Shown here piece by piece: positions 1 to 12,200 of a DNA stretch of 64,000 nt (position 1 is the first letter of the stretch; the number at the start of each line of letters is the position of its first letter). Both the position numbers and the translations under genes were made by a program. The stretch spans positions 214,970,506 through 215,034,505 of the forward strand of contig CM055265.1 of assembly GCA_029237695.1 (NCBI GenBank), given 5' to 3'. The DNA is from Conchocele bisecta. Lineage: Eukaryota; Mollusca; Bivalvia; Lucinida; Thyasiridae. The notes under the pieces are model-generated. The model did no database searches, was not told the origin of the DNA, and saw nothing but the letters and a program-made list of their open reading frames with translations.

Positions 1-240
1 GTGTAATGTACATGTATATAAAACTGGTGTAATTCTGTAATACATGTCTTCATTTCCCTTCTTTACCAAATGAAATAAATGGGTATTACTGCACATACAA
101 TATACGTAATAAGAATATTAAGTTACATGGAATATGGGACATTTGTTACATAAATATAGTCAAATCTTTTACAAAAAGATATTTACGTAACTCGAATAAA
201 CAAACATAAATATTATTAAACTATGGTACATACATACTAA
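1..240. other. AT-rich sequence, nothing recognised
   Basis: No open frame of note, tandem repeat or recognised element. It ends where a short SBE-1 copy begins. Confidence 0.5.
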
Positions 241-383
241 ATGGCCGTGGCCCGCATGTCGTGCCCGCCGAGGCATTGATAGTATACCGAAACACTTTAA
301 CCAACAACTTTAACTGGACGCACGTACATACACCAATGTACACAAATGTGCCGACTATATCACTGTTCGCAAGCGGGCGCTAC
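241..383 (+). mobile_element. SBE-1, minimal copy without satellite array
   Basis: Starts with the SBE-1 head (GGCCGTGGCCCGCATG, then CCCGCCGAGGCATT) and ends with the tail motif TTCGCAAGCGGGCGC. Between them is only about 100 bp with two AACTTTAAC motifs and an ACGT-rich tract, and no 154 bp monomer. A similar array-less copy lies at 50419-50596. Head and tail are seen directly; the reading as an element that lost or never had its array is inference. Confidence 0.6.
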
Positions 384-484
384 CTTGGGTATGGGGGTTG
401 CTGGGCCCACAAAGCTCAACATGATAATGAATACGTATAATATGCTCATATTATGAAGTTGCAGGTCAATCCACAGCTTCAAAT

Positions 485-915
485 AATAATAATACAAATA
501 AAACCCGTTATCACTCAGCTAATCCCTTGCTGGTAACCTACATAAGATGAACAGTCCTCAGTAATCTTGACCTTGGGCGGTCAGACCTGGGATGTATGTA
601 TGCTTGACTTGATGCTTATTTTTAACGACCGCACTGACTCTATGGACTTGCACGCCGTACACGGGATGTATGCAAAACAAAACACCATTCATAAATACAC
701 TGTGGACAAATATTGAAATTGATGAAGGGGTTTTAATACATTATACAAACATATCTACTGTCTGTTTCACGAAACCTGCCCAAATTTTACGGCTATATAT
801 TTAAAATAATGCAAAAACAATATATTTTCCGATAATATTAAATATAGCAACATTTAAGAAAAAGCCTACTTTTTATTCCGTGAAATTTTGTCCAATATTG
901 ATTTTGTTACGAAAA
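485..915 (+). repeat. Dispersed repeat, copy 1 (second copy at 6565-6895)
   Basis: Two blocks, about 485-565 and 740-915, reappear at 6570-6640 and 6750-6895 with scattered substitutions, including the run CATATCTACTGTCTGTTTC. The middle differs between the copies, so each has its own indel. No coding potential is visible. Copy 2 runs straight into an SBE-1 tail. Confidence 0.7.
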
Positions 916-1149
916 AATAATTTCTACATGTTAAATCCCGATAGACATATGTGTCACAAATTGACGAGTTCGTTGGATAGGTCGGCAGATGGATCTGATG
1001 GCTAAGACTAGTGCCTGAACACAGTTGGACTCGGTATAGCAGGTGTATTATGGTTAAAATCACGTCGTCAAGTAAAATATGATTACTATGTTACACACAA
1101 GTACAAGTGAACCCCTCAACACTTCAACCCAAACACATAATGTCAAATA

Positions 1150-1480
1150 ACAACCCTGCTTATGAGTGTATCATTTCATAACACAATTCCAAAGTGTCTC
1201 ATTACCCCACATAATGTTACAAGTGTCAACTACCCCACAACTGTTCACAAGTGTCTAATTCCCACACAGGATCATAAGTGTATAATTCGCCACATAAGTG
1301 TCTTAAGTTCCACACCAGTTCATAAGTGTCTAATTCCCCACATAAATGTCTAATTCCCCATATCAGTTCATAATTGTCTAATTCCCCACATACATGTCTA
1401 ATTCCCACATCAGTTCATACGCATCTAATTCCCCACATACGTGTCTAAAGTCTAAATCCCCACACAGGATCCTACGTGTT
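1150..1480 (+). repeat. Minisatellite, CTAATTCCCCACAT-type units
   Basis: Irregular tandem units built from CATAAGTGTCTAATTCCC and TCAGTTCATA blocks, spaced about 20-40 bp. Short open frames on both strands here are products of the repetition. Confidence 0.75.
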
Positions 1481-1574
1481 ACATTAGCAACTGCATTAAC
1501 TTCTCTCTAGATTCCATTGTCAGTGAGTGTGAATATACAGGACGATAGTACTCAATAATACACCCGGCCACCTA

Positions 1575-1845
1575 AGGACAAGGGATGGTTCACACAGGAC
1601 AAGTCACGGCCCACACCACACAAGACACGTAATGTTCCACACAGGTCAAGTATTGGTTCACCCAGGACAAGTAATGGTCCACACAGGACAAGTAATGGTC
1701 CACACAGGACAAGTAATGTTCCACCCAGGACAAGTAACGGTCCACACAGGACAATGTTCCACACAGGTCAAATATTGTTCCACATAGGACAAGTAATGGT
1801 CCACACAGGCCATTCACAGTCCACACAGGACACGTAATGTTCCAC
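1575..1845 (+). repeat. 21-bp minisatellite (GGTCCACACAGGACAAGTAAT)
   Basis: About a dozen units of 21 bp, each joining GGTCCACACA and GGACAAGTAAT with scattered substitutions and some shortened units. Because 21 is a multiple of three, frames stay open and encode a 7-residue repeat (LSCVDHY) on the minus strand; this is not taken as a gene. Confidence 0.85.
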
Positions 1846-3480
1846 GCAGGTAGTGTAAGGTCCCGGCCTCAAAGTATAGTCCCCCACTCATGGAAACGTA
1901 ATAATGGAAAGTTCTTACATATTAGCCCCGGAACAAACGGTCTCAACAATGCACGTGCAGGCTCGCTTCCTCGCCTCGCTGCTCTCACATGCCCGTATCA
2001 CGGCCACACCCAAAAACCACATGTACAATACAAAACTATTTTCTAGCAAAAATTCCAAAATTACAATGTATGTCCAAAAAGAAAATATATTTAAAAAAAA
2101 CAATCCTCAGATATTTGTCACTTAGCCACTCTACTAAAGTGTCAATGAATGAACAATTCATTTACTGTGAAGTCTGGTATACTATTTCACAATCTTAGGC
2201 GAATACATATTTGAGAATATTAATAACATGTCTGTATACATTTCCATTTCTTTTTTTTCTTCAACTTCTCCTCCAATATTATACAAACATACGTAATAAT
2301 GACATCTACAGATAGATACACATGTATGTATTTATAGTTACATAAAACACAACTAAATTGATATACAACATCATATAGCTGAACCTAATGTTATCATTTT
2401 AGTTACATGTGTGGTTGTAACAGGACAAATGGTGCTTATGGAATTTGTGGCCAGCGTAGACACACAGAAGTCTGCACATATGTTACTGAAATAGATATGA
2501 CTAACCGCTACAAGTAATTTCGCTGTGAAAATAAAGGCGCATAAAAAATCAGACAGATGCCCATAAACCAACCAACACAGGATTATTATAAAGACACATA
2601 CATCAATACATGCAAACGTTATACTCGTTCTTCTAACAACGACAGTGCATACAAACAATCAGACAGGTAAATACAAAGTATACAATACAAATTTTAAAAA
2701 CATTTCAAAACCAACGAAACATTGATTGTGTCTATATAGATACAGTGATATATATGTTACAAGAACATTCCTATGGTAAGAGAGTGAACCCATTTCAAGT
2801 CATACATGCTTATATTCCTCGTCTGAATGGCATATCTGTCATTCTGGCTACAACTATGTACACTCCAGCTATAAAGGGTGCTAGTCCCGTCGGTCTGCAT
2901 TTTCTTTGTGCCCGCTCCGCTACATTGTCTACGATATACAGGTTCGCTACCAAACTGTTATCGTGATACGCCGGGGCTGATCTGGAGCTACACTCATCAC
3001 AAAGACAGTTGGGGCAATTGCAGCGTACATGTCGTGACACATAGAAGAGACATCAAGTTCTGTGAACATCTGTATCTGCAAAGATACATGTACATGCATA
3101 CATAATTATAGTGGCACGCATACGTATGTACATTGAGCAATTAATATCACAGTAGCCAGCAATAAATCCGACACTGATACTGTGTACCTAGTCACTTACA
3201 TTCCGACAATAAATACATAAACATGATGAAAAAGATTATTTTGTATCAACATAAAAATGTACCTTGCCTCAACATTTGTTTTTACATTTTTTTTTACGAG
3301 CAAATATTTACAACTTCTATAAATTCATAATGCAAACACACATACGACGTATTGCGTTTACATCCCAATACAATACATTAGACACGCGTGACGTCGCGCG
3401 ATGTTGATGATTGGTTAAAGTTCACAACGCCGCTGTCGCTGTTCTAGGAATTGCGACAAAATGACGTAAAACAAGATTAT
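1846..3480. other. No supported gene; MITE-A fragments at about 2405-2465 and 2968-3020
   Basis: The fragments resemble the two halves of MITE-A: GGTGCTTATGGAATTTGTG at the left, and GTAGCTCCAGATCAGCCC read on the minus strand at the right. They lie about 600 bp apart instead of about 200, so an insertion may separate them. The rest is AT-rich with nothing recognised. A cysteine-containing minus-strand frame at 2810-3040 runs through the MITE fragment and is not supported. Confidence 0.4.
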
Positions 3481-3558
3481 TGTTAATTTAAACGCCATAT
3501 TTGGTTATTTACACTTTTGAAACTATCAGAAAATGCAGTGTAAATATAAGTAATACCA

Positions 3559-4546
3559 GATGGCCGCGGCCCGCATGTCGAGACCGCCGAGGCATTTGAT
3601 GGTATTGGAGTGTATTTATTTGAAGTTTGAATTAACAGTTGTGGAGATATAAGGTATGTAAAAGCTTTAACGCAAATTTTGAGGTCACTTGACCTTGATC
3701 TTGGGCATGTGTGTCGCATGGGTGGGCTATAGAATGAAAATATGGATGCTAATAAAGAATTATTTGAAGTTTGAAGTAATTCAGAGTAAGTGTTGTGGAG
3801 ATATCAGGTATGTAAAAACTTGAATATAAATTTCACAGTCATTTGACCTTTACCTTCAGCATGTGGACCACATGGGCAGGTTATAGACTAACAATATGGA
3901 TGATGAATAAGAATTATTGGATGTTGGAAGTAAATCGGAGTATGTGTTGTGGAGATATAAGGTATGTAAAAACGTTAACACATATTTCAAAGTCATTTGA
4001 CCTTGACATTGGGCATATGGACCACATAGGCAGGCTATGGAATGAAAATATGGATGATGAAAAGGAAGTATTGGAAGTTGGAAGTAAATTGGAGTAACAC
4101 TTGTGGAGATATAAGGTATGTAAAAACTTTAACGCACTTCTAAGTCATTTGGCCTTGACATTGGGGCACAGGGGCCGCATGAGTTGGAGACAGAATTAAT
4201 ATATGGATGATGACCAATAAGCATACAAAGTTTCAAGCAAATCCGACTTACGGTTACAGAGATAGTAAGTAGCTGAAAACTTTAACGCAAATTTTGACAA
4301 AAAATAAATGCAAACTTCTAAGTTATTTGACCTTGACCTTGGGCACAGGGGCCGCATGAGTGGGACACAGCATGAATATATGGATGATTAATAATAAGCG
4401 TATGAAGTTTCAAGTCAATGTGACTTAGGACTGCAGAGATATAAGGTATTTAAAAACTTTAACGCAGATTTCGGACGGACGGACGGATGCACGCACGGAC
4501 GTCATTGTGATCACTATGTCTCGCTTTCCGCAAGCGGGCTCGACAA
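3559..4546 (+). mobile_element. SBE-1, complete copy with six ~154-bp monomers
   Basis: Head GATGGCCGCGGCCCGCATG at the left edge. The box GTGGAGATAT or its variants starts at 3641, 3795, 3949, 4103, 4256 and 4433, giving 154, 154, 154, 153 and 177 bp spacing (the last unit carries an extra ~25 bp). Each monomer has a TTGACCTTGA-type core. An (ACGG)n tract follows, then the tail TCTCGCTTTCCGCAAGCGGG. TGTCGAGACCGC in the head and its near reverse complement GCGGGCTCGACA in the tail form short inverted repeats. CGCTT/AAGCG in the tail can pair as a small hairpin. The plan resembles the non-autonomous pearl/MINE-type elements known from bivalves; that assignment is inference. Confidence 0.8.
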
Positions 4547-4638
4547 AAACCATGGATTGTTGCATTTACTGGGGTGTATAATACATTTGTCTGTTAATTT
4601 AAACGCCATATTTGGTTATTTACATTTTTGAAACCATC

Positions 4639-5087
4639 AGAAAATACAGTGTATTTGTTTGTTTGTTGGGGTTTTACGGCCTATCAACAGCTGAGGTCAT
4701 TTAAGGCCGGGTCAATGGGTTTAGTACTAAGTCCCATATACAAGTACATGTAGAAATGGGGAGAAAATCCAAAAATCAGAACTGAATATTTACAATAAAA
4801 GAACTATATATTCAGCCCTGAAATCAGAATAATCCTGATCTGATGCCAGGTCCTCGCCACACCAGAATCACTTGGCCCCCTCCCAAAAGCAGTAGGATCA
4901 GTAATAATCTTACTACTTTTATAATGGGCAATAACCCAATTCAACTCCCAGGTAACAAAAAAGAGCCAAAGATAAAAATGTACCTGAGGGCCAAACCAGG
5001 TAAATCGTGATTTCTATAAGGAGGAACCCCACCGTTAATTTACACCATCACGTTCGCCCGACCAACCACCCAAGAAAATGCAGTGTA
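4639..5087 (-). mobile_element. Retroposon of the CGGCCTATCAACAGC family, with 15-bp target duplication
   Basis: The body is 4654-5072. The flanks AGAAAATACAGTGTA (4639-4653) and AGAAAATGCAGTGTA (5073-5087) match at 14 of 15 positions and look like a target-site duplication. On the minus strand the element ends in GGCCGTAAAACCCC followed by a (CAAA)n-like tail, as expected of a LINE-mobilised retroposon 3' end. No open frame and no clear A or B box were found, so its origin is unknown. Other copies: 27036-27400, 30673-31056 and 31236-31647, with a fragment at 48280-48310. Confidence 0.75.
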
Positions 5088-5342
5088 AATATAAGTAATA
5101 AAACCATGTGGACTGTTGCATATATACCCCAGTAGACGTCAATGCAAAATGGACAGAGGCCATTCATTGTTTTGGTAAACTATAATACAAGTAATTATAA
5201 CATACATATTTAAAACAAACAATAAATAGTATAACCATGATAACAGTAATTTGGGCAAAACTTATTTTGTTTCATTTAGCAACCCATTTAATGCGAAACT
5301 CTGATTGACAGGCACGAACAAGTGGATTTATTTTTTCATATT

Positions 5343-5563
5343 TGTGGCTGTGACTGCAGAAATGGAGCCTATGGATTTTGCGACCAGTGTAAATCCAGAT
5401 CAGCCTGTGCCAATGAGGATCTGCATTATTTGCAATTCCATCAACAAAACACCCATCATGTTTCTAACAAGAAATATAGATTGTTATCTGTCTAGGGGAT
5501 TGTGATATTGATCATGATCTACACCGGTCACAAATATGATAAGCCCCATTTCTCCAATCACAG
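5343..5563. mobile_element. MITE-A fold-back element
   Basis: Begins TGTGGCTGTGACTGCAG and ends with the near reverse complement (CCCCATTTCTCCAATCACAG). The inside carries GTAAATCCAGATCAGCCTG and AGGATCTGCA motifs shared by all MITE-A copies. About 220 bp, non-coding. Confidence 0.8.
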
Positions 5564-5839
5564 TCTTATTTCTCCATGAAAGTATATAATGTGACCACCT
5601 GTTTAACCGTCTCGGTGAGATGGGTAGTCACAACATTTATTATACACCTACACATGAAATACATTGCTATACGATGAAACTAAAGGTCATACATTCTCAT
5701 TGATGAAATATACAATTTCAGGTGAGATATCGGCACTTCCGATATTATATTCATATGTGCACCTGCCAAGCTAATGTATAGCAATATATGGCAATACACG
5801 CCTTACCATATACAGTCTACAAATTGACTAACTTACTTG

Positions 5840-6095
5840 GTGCGGGACAGGGGCAAGTTTCACTAAACTTTGTACTACTAAAATGTTTGTAAGTACAAAT
5901 ATAGGGTCGTCTGAAAATATCAATAGGTGGATTTACATTTATTGAGCATAGGCTGCATATGCAGCCTATGCTAAATAAATGTAAATCCAATAAGTGTTTA
6001 CAAGAACACATTGTGAATGTGAAATTTACAGACTATCATAATTTTGCACTTAAGAGCATTTTTGTCGTACAATGTTTAATGAAACGGACCCCAGG
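5840..6095. mobile_element. MITE-B fold-back element with a 60-bp central palindrome
   Basis: Outer arms include TTTCACTAAACTTTGTAC at the left and GTACAATGTTTAATGAAAC at the right, which are inverted relative to each other. The centre, 5929-5988, is a palindrome with 30-nt arms and one mismatch pair, centred on GCATATGC. A degraded copy lies at 47515-47750. No coding function. Confidence 0.75.
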
Positions 6096-6564
6096 TACCT
6101 TATCTCATTTTCAATATTTTGATGTCTTGATCCTCAGGCAAAGTTACACAGCAGGATAATAATCCAATCGTTTTGTGTACGAGAGGTCGCCTGAATGTCA
6201 AACAACATAGACCCTGATCAGACTGCCAATGCACAGGCTGATCTCGGGTATCATAATGGTAAAGGTACCTTTTTGTTCAGCCTAGGGTCCAAATTTACTG
6301 TCAACAAACGTTATTTAACCCTTAGAATGTGGGAAATGAAAATTGTTGTCTGCTGTTGTTTCATATTTCGTCTTTATTCTCAAAACAAACATGGTTTTGA
6401 CAGCAGTTTGGAAATGATTCTAAAGTGCTGCAAAACTATGTTTTTGTTTATAAACATGGATATTAAACAATAAACAGCAGACGACAATGTTTAATTCAGC
6501 ATTGTAACGGTCAAAATAGGACTGAATTCAACATTGAACATTCAGCATTGAAGTCTATGGTAAG

Positions 6565-6895
6565 AATTATAATACAAATAAAACCCATTATCACTACGCT
6601 AATTCCTCGTTGTAACCTCATAAGTTGAACAGTCCTCAGCAATTGAAATTGAAATTGAAGAAGGGGTTAAGCAGTGGAAAGGTGTTACAATGGAAGGTAT
6701 TGGCGAGGGGATAATAATAATGACACTATAGAAATTACAACATTATACAAACATATCTACTGTCTGTTTCACGAAACCTGCCAATAAATAATGCAAAAAC
6801 AATATATTTTTCGATAATATTAAATATAGCAAAATTTAAGAATGAGCCTACTTTTTATTCCGTGAAATTTGGTCCAATATTGATTTTGTTAAAGG
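6565..6895 (+). repeat. Dispersed repeat, copy 2 (see 485-915)
   Basis: Matches 485-565 and 740-915 with substitutions and a different middle segment. At its right end it joins directly to an SBE-1 tail. Confidence 0.7.
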
Positions 6896-7015
6896 TATTT
6901 AAAAACTTTAACGCAGATTTCGGACGGACCGACGGACGTACGGACGGATGGACGGCAAGACGCACGGACGCCATTGTGATCAACATATCTCGCTTTCCGC
7001 AAGCGGGCATATACA
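6895..7015 (+). mobile_element. SBE-1, tail-only fragment
   Basis: Holds the end of a monomer (TTTAACGCAGATTTCGGACG), a degenerate (ACGG)n tract and the tail TCTCGCTTTCCGCAAGCGGG. No head or full monomers precede it. Confidence 0.7.
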
Positions 7016-7231
7016 ACCCAGTAAACGCAACAGCCCATGGTTTTATTCCTTAAGTTTAACATAGAATAGTCCATACTTGTCACATACCCAAATAATACAT
7101 TTGGCAAACATGGAACATTTTAACTTATATAGACTTCAATGCAAAATGGACAGAGGCTATTCATTGTTTTGGGAAATTATAATACCGGTAATTCTAACAC
7201 ATTCCATTTCTCCAGACTATATATATAATAT

Positions 7232-7575
7232 ACGGCTGTGCCTGGAGAAGTGGGGCTTACGACCAATGCGACCATCGTAGACCCAGATCAATATGTGCCT
7301 CCATGTAGTGATTTAACCAGTTAAACATACTATACTATGGGATGTGTTCGGTGCGCCAGTCATCTCTGTCCGCTTGTACCACAAAGTTCCGTTCTTCCAG
7401 GGCATCTGCAGAGACATGTGGCATGATATTGTTATGTAGATAGCAGCACAACGAGGGAAGGTCACCAATACCGTCAACTAACACTCGTGTACAGATACAA
7501 TCTTCTTGTATTCTCACCGTCAATTGTGACTGGAGAATGGTGCTTATGGGATTTATGCGCAGTCTAACTCCAGAT
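7232..7575. mobile_element. MITE-A fragments around an unrecognised 200-bp segment
   Basis: GGCTGTGCCTGGAGAAG near 7235 and TTGTGACTGGAGAATGGTG near 7525 are two left-end-like pieces in the same orientation. Between them, 7335-7523 on the minus strand is open for 62 codons and slightly richer in GC than its surroundings; it matches nothing I recognise. It could be chance or a captured exon. Confidence 0.4.
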
Positions 7576-7782
7576 ATGTATATGGTTTATTTTAGGTACA
7601 TTGGTGAAGGACCATCCAATGATAATTTACCCAAAGTTTAAATGAAATTGCCCGAGTGATATAGGAGATGTCATTTGAAATACATGTACACGTATATGTA
7701 ATTGTTGACGGACAACGGATGGTATGTGATGGGAAAAGCTCACGTTGAGCATTATATAATCATGTAAGCTAACAAGTATTAT

Positions 7783-8473
7783 GACCCAGATGGGATACGT
7801 ATAAAATCACCCCCCCCCCCCTCCCCCGCCGGACATAATCCCCCCCCATGATTTTTGACACAGGAGGACAAAATCCCCACCCCCCCCCATACAAATTCAA
7901 GGGAGCTCCACCCATGATATGTTTTGAAAGAATCATTGCATTAATTGGTTTTTAAATTTCACCCACTAATCCTCTTTACTCAAGGTAATTGAATTGCCTG
8001 ATGTCTTTGAAGTAGTTGATTAAGGATTACCTGATTGGTTACCAGTTTGCATCATGCTTAATATGCAGTATTTTGAATGTGACCAATTATTGACTGTAAA
8101 TAATGATGATTACCATTGACCTATATTTTGAACAAGGAACTTTATTAAAACAAACAAAAATGAATGATTGTTACAGGATTTACCTATGGTTTTGGCGAAT
8201 AATTCTTTGAAATGGTAATCGATTATTCACTAAAACAATATGGTTTGGGAACGACATCAGCATGATACATACATATTCTTGTTTGACGTTTATTTTGCAA
8301 CTTATTCTGGTGAGGGGGGGGATATTTTGTCCTAACTTGAATTTTGATGGGGGGGGGGGGGATTGTGTGTGTCCTACCTGTGATTTTAGACGGGGAGGGG
8401 GGGGGGGGGTGTGCTCAAAAATCATGTGGGGGGATTATGTCCGGGGGAACTTTGTCCTACACTCGACCCAGAT
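7783..8473. mobile_element. Inverted-repeat element with C/G-run arms and 9-bp direct repeats
   Basis: GACCCAGAT occurs at 7783-7791 and again at 8465-8473, as a target duplication would. Just inside, the left arm (poly-C runs, CCGGACATAATCCCC, CATGATTTTTGA) is the reverse complement of the right arm (TCAAAAATCATG, GGGGATTATGTCCGG, poly-G runs). The ~400 bp between the arms is AT-rich and non-coding. Open frames across the G or C runs are artefacts. Superfamily not determined; a 9-bp duplication would fit Mutator-like elements. Confidence 0.65.
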
Positions 8474-8713
8474 AGGTGCAGCTAGTCAAAGCAGGATACG
8501 ACTATATGGGAGACAATTTGTCTCGATCATCCAATGACCTAGACATAATGTATGTACGAGCCTGAAGCCATGACGTTTGTTGCACCATTGATTACGATGT
8601 ATAGCCTGTGGAATTTGTGCGAGGTAACGTTTGGAAATTTGCCATTGTCAGTAACTAATGTCCGAGTTTTCCACCTGTGCCAATACATAGTGATTTACCT
8701 GATACATATAACT

Positions 8714-9037
8714 AGATGGTCGCTGCCAGCATATCACGCCCGCCGAGGTATTTGATGGTCCCAGTGTGTGTGTGATTTGAAGATACAAGCTTTTACAACA
8801 GATTTAACCAAGGGAAATAACTATGTACGTATTACAATTGTAGGTCAATGTCACACAAAGGTCATTTGATTCACAGTGGCTTGCGGTGCACATCACTGGC
8901 TCATGATAGTGTGGAAGTATGGTGGCTGTAAACCTAATGTTATTGAAGATATACGCTCTTACAAAAACTTTAACCTTGTGATGGACGGGACAGATGGTAA
9001 CACTAAATGCCCCCTCCTCTATCGTGGTGGGCCATAA
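8714..9037 (+). mobile_element. SBE-2, short copy
   Basis: Head of the CCCGCCGAGGTATTTGATGG type at the left. One degenerate monomer contains GTAGGTCAATGTCA and AAGTATGGTGGCTGTA. A GGACGGGACAGATGG tract leads to the tail ACTAAATGCCCCCTCCTC then TATCGTGGTGGG. The large copy at 40271-42518 shares both ends. Confidence 0.65.
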
Positions 9038-9281
9038 CAAAACTTTAACAGTTTTGCCTTACACACAAGGTAAACATATGTCCCCAGTGACCTTTACAGC
9101 AGGCGGTCGGACATTGGTCGTATGCAAAGCACCATCCCTAGACAAACGTTGTGGCCATATATTATCAAAATCAAGTTATTGAAACATGAAATGTGTTACT
9201 AACACACGTACGCACATGAACTAACGCTATACACCATTTTGCCTATCGACGAGGGGATAACAATAGTCCTAGGACAAAATG

Positions 9282-12200
9282 AAACAAGAGTTGTCAGAAG
9301 ACAACGAAGCTCGCCTGTTGGCAGCCTTCATTCAAACTTGTCACAGTTGTATAAAAAACATGAATATTATATAACTTGACCTTATGATAAGGGGTGTGCG
9401 GTGAACCTTGGCATTGAGGTCAGTGGGTCGTGGATTTGATATAGCATGATATAGCATATTAAGATGAATGCATGTATGAAATATCAATGCGCTCCCTGAA
9501 GGAAAACACAATTTAACCCAGCGTTAAGTTTATGAACACACTAAGTTGGTGATTTTCTACAGCATGATAGCTATTCACATGAGGAATGCATGTTTAAATG
9601 TGCTAAGTTTGTGACCTTGGCCTTGGCGAAAGGGGTGGGGGAGGGGTGGGTCATGGATTTGCTGTAGCACAATATAGTATCATCAGATGAATGCATGTAT
9701 GAAATATGAAGGTGTTCCCTGTAAAGAAACACAAGTTATAAAAAGACATTTACTCCAACGTTAAGTTTATGATGTTGATCTTGGGGAAAGGGGTGGGGTG
9801 GGTCCTGGATTTGCTGTAGCACAATAGAGGATCATCACATGAATGAATGTATGAAATATCAAAGGGTTAAAAGTGTAAAGAAACAGACGTTACACAACAT
9901 TTACCCCAATGTAAAGTTTATGAACATGCTAAAATTGTGACATTGACCTTGGGGTAAGGGTTGTGAGGTGGGTTGTGGATTTGCTACAGCATGATAGAGG
10001 GTCATCTGAGGAATGTCTGTATGAAATATCAAGGCGTTCCATCAAAGGAAACAGTTGTTATCAGACATTTACCCCACGTTAAGTTTATGAATGTGTCAAG
10101 TTTGTGACCTTGACATTGGGGTAAGGGGTAGGCGGTGGGTCATGGATTTGCTATAGCACAATAGCGTATCATCAGATGAACGCGTGTATGAAATATCAAG
10201 GCGTTCCATGAAAGGAAACAGATGTTATAAGACATTTACACCAACGTTAAGTTTATGAATGTGCTAAGTTTGTGACCGTGACCTTGGGGAAAGGGGTGGG
10301 GGTTGGTTATGGATTTGCTATAGCACGCTAGAGTATCATCAGATGAATGCATGTATGAAATATCAAGGTGTTCAAAGTGTAAAGAAACAGAAGTTACACA
10401 ACATTTACCCCAACGGTAAGTTTATGAACATGCTAAGTTTGTGACCTTGACTTTTGGGTAAGGGTTGGGTGGTGGCTTGTGGATTTGCTACCGAATGATA
10501 GAGGGTCATCTGAGGAATGTATGCAATAGCAAGGCGTTCCATGAAAGGAAACAGACATTTACCCCAACGTTAAGTTTATGAATGTACTAAGTTTGTGACC
10601 TTGACCTTGGGGAAAGGGATGGGCGGTGGGTCATGGATTTGCTACAGCATGATAGAGTATCATCATATGAATGCATATTTGAAATATCAAGGCGTTCCCT
10701 GAAAGAAAACAGATGTTATAATACATTTACCCCAACGTTAAGTTGATGAATGTGCTAAGATTGTGACCTTTACCTTGGGGAAAGGGCTGGGTGGTGGGTC
10801 ATTGATTTGCTACAGCATGGTAGAGGGTCATCTCTGAGGAATGCATGTATGAAATAACAAGGCGTTCCATGAAAGGAAACAAAAGTTATAAGACATTTAC
10901 CCAACGTTAAGTTTATGAATGTGCCAAGTTTGTGACCTTGACCTTGGGGTAAGAGCTGGGTGGTGGGTCATGGATTTGCTACAGCATGATACAGGGTCAT
11001 CTGGGGAATGCATGTATGAAATAACAAGGTGTTCCATGAAAGGAATCAGAAGTTATAAGACATTTACCCAACGTTAAGTTTATGAATTTGCCAAGTTTGT
11101 GACCTTGCCCTTGGGGCGAGGGCTGGGTGATGGGTCATGGTGTTGCTACAGCATGATAGAGGGTCATCTGAGGAACGCATGTATGAAATAACAAGGTGTT
11201 CCATGAAAGGAAACAGAAGTTATAAGACATTTACCCAACGTTAAGTTTATGAATGTGCCAAGTTTGTGACCTTGACCTTGCGGTAAGAGCTGGGTGGTGG
11301 GTGATAGATTTACTACAGCATGATAGAGGGTCATCTGAGGAATTCAAGTATGAAATATCAAGGCGTTGCATGAAAGGAAACAGATGTTATAAGAAATTTA
11401 CAACATGTTAAGTTTATGAATGTGCTAAGTTTGTGACCTTGACCTTGGGGTAAGGGTTGGGTGGTGGGTCATGGATTTGCTACAGCATGGTAGAGGGTCA
11501 TCTCTGAGGAATGCATGTATGAACTAACAAGGCGTTCCATGAAAGGAAACACAAGTTATAAGACATTTACCCCAACGTTAAGTTTATGAATGTGCCAAGT
11601 TTGTGACCTTGACCTTGAGGTAAGGGCTTGGTGGTGGGTCATGGATTTGCTATAGCATCATACAGGGTCATCTGGGAAATGCATGTATGAAATAACAAGG
11701 TGTTCCATGAAAGGAAACAAAAGTTATAAGACATTTACCCAACGTTAAGTTTATGAATGTGCCAAGTTTGTGACCTTGACCTAGGGGTAAGGGCTGGGTG
11801 GTGGGTCATGGATTTTTTACAGCATGATAGAGGGTTATCTGAGGAACGCATGTATGAAATAACAAGGTGTTCCATGAAAGGAAACAGAAGTTATAAGACA
11901 TTTACCCAACGTTAAGTTTATGAATGTGCCAAGTTTGTGACCTTGACCTTGGGGTAAGAGCTGGGTGGTGGGTGATGGATTTACTACAGCATGATAGAGG
12001 GTCATCTGAGGAATGCATGTATGAAATAACAAGGCGTTCCATGAAAGGAAACAGAAGTTATAAGACATTTACCCAACGTTAAGTTTATGAATGTGCCAAG
12101 TTTGTGACCTTGACCTTGGGGTAAGGGTTGGGTGGTGGGTCATGGATTTGCTACAGCATGATAGAGGGTCATCTGAGGAACGCATGTATGAAATAACAAG

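Noticed and set aside
1552..1845. Possible CRISPR array or 7-residue-repeat protein gene
   Set aside because: The 21-bp units are directly adjacent without spacers, and 21 bp simply keeps a frame open. The window is eukaryotic.
2810..3040. Minus-strand frame with a cysteine cluster (CNCPNCLCDEC)
   Set aside because: It runs through a MITE-A fragment, whose motif explains the sequence; no other support.
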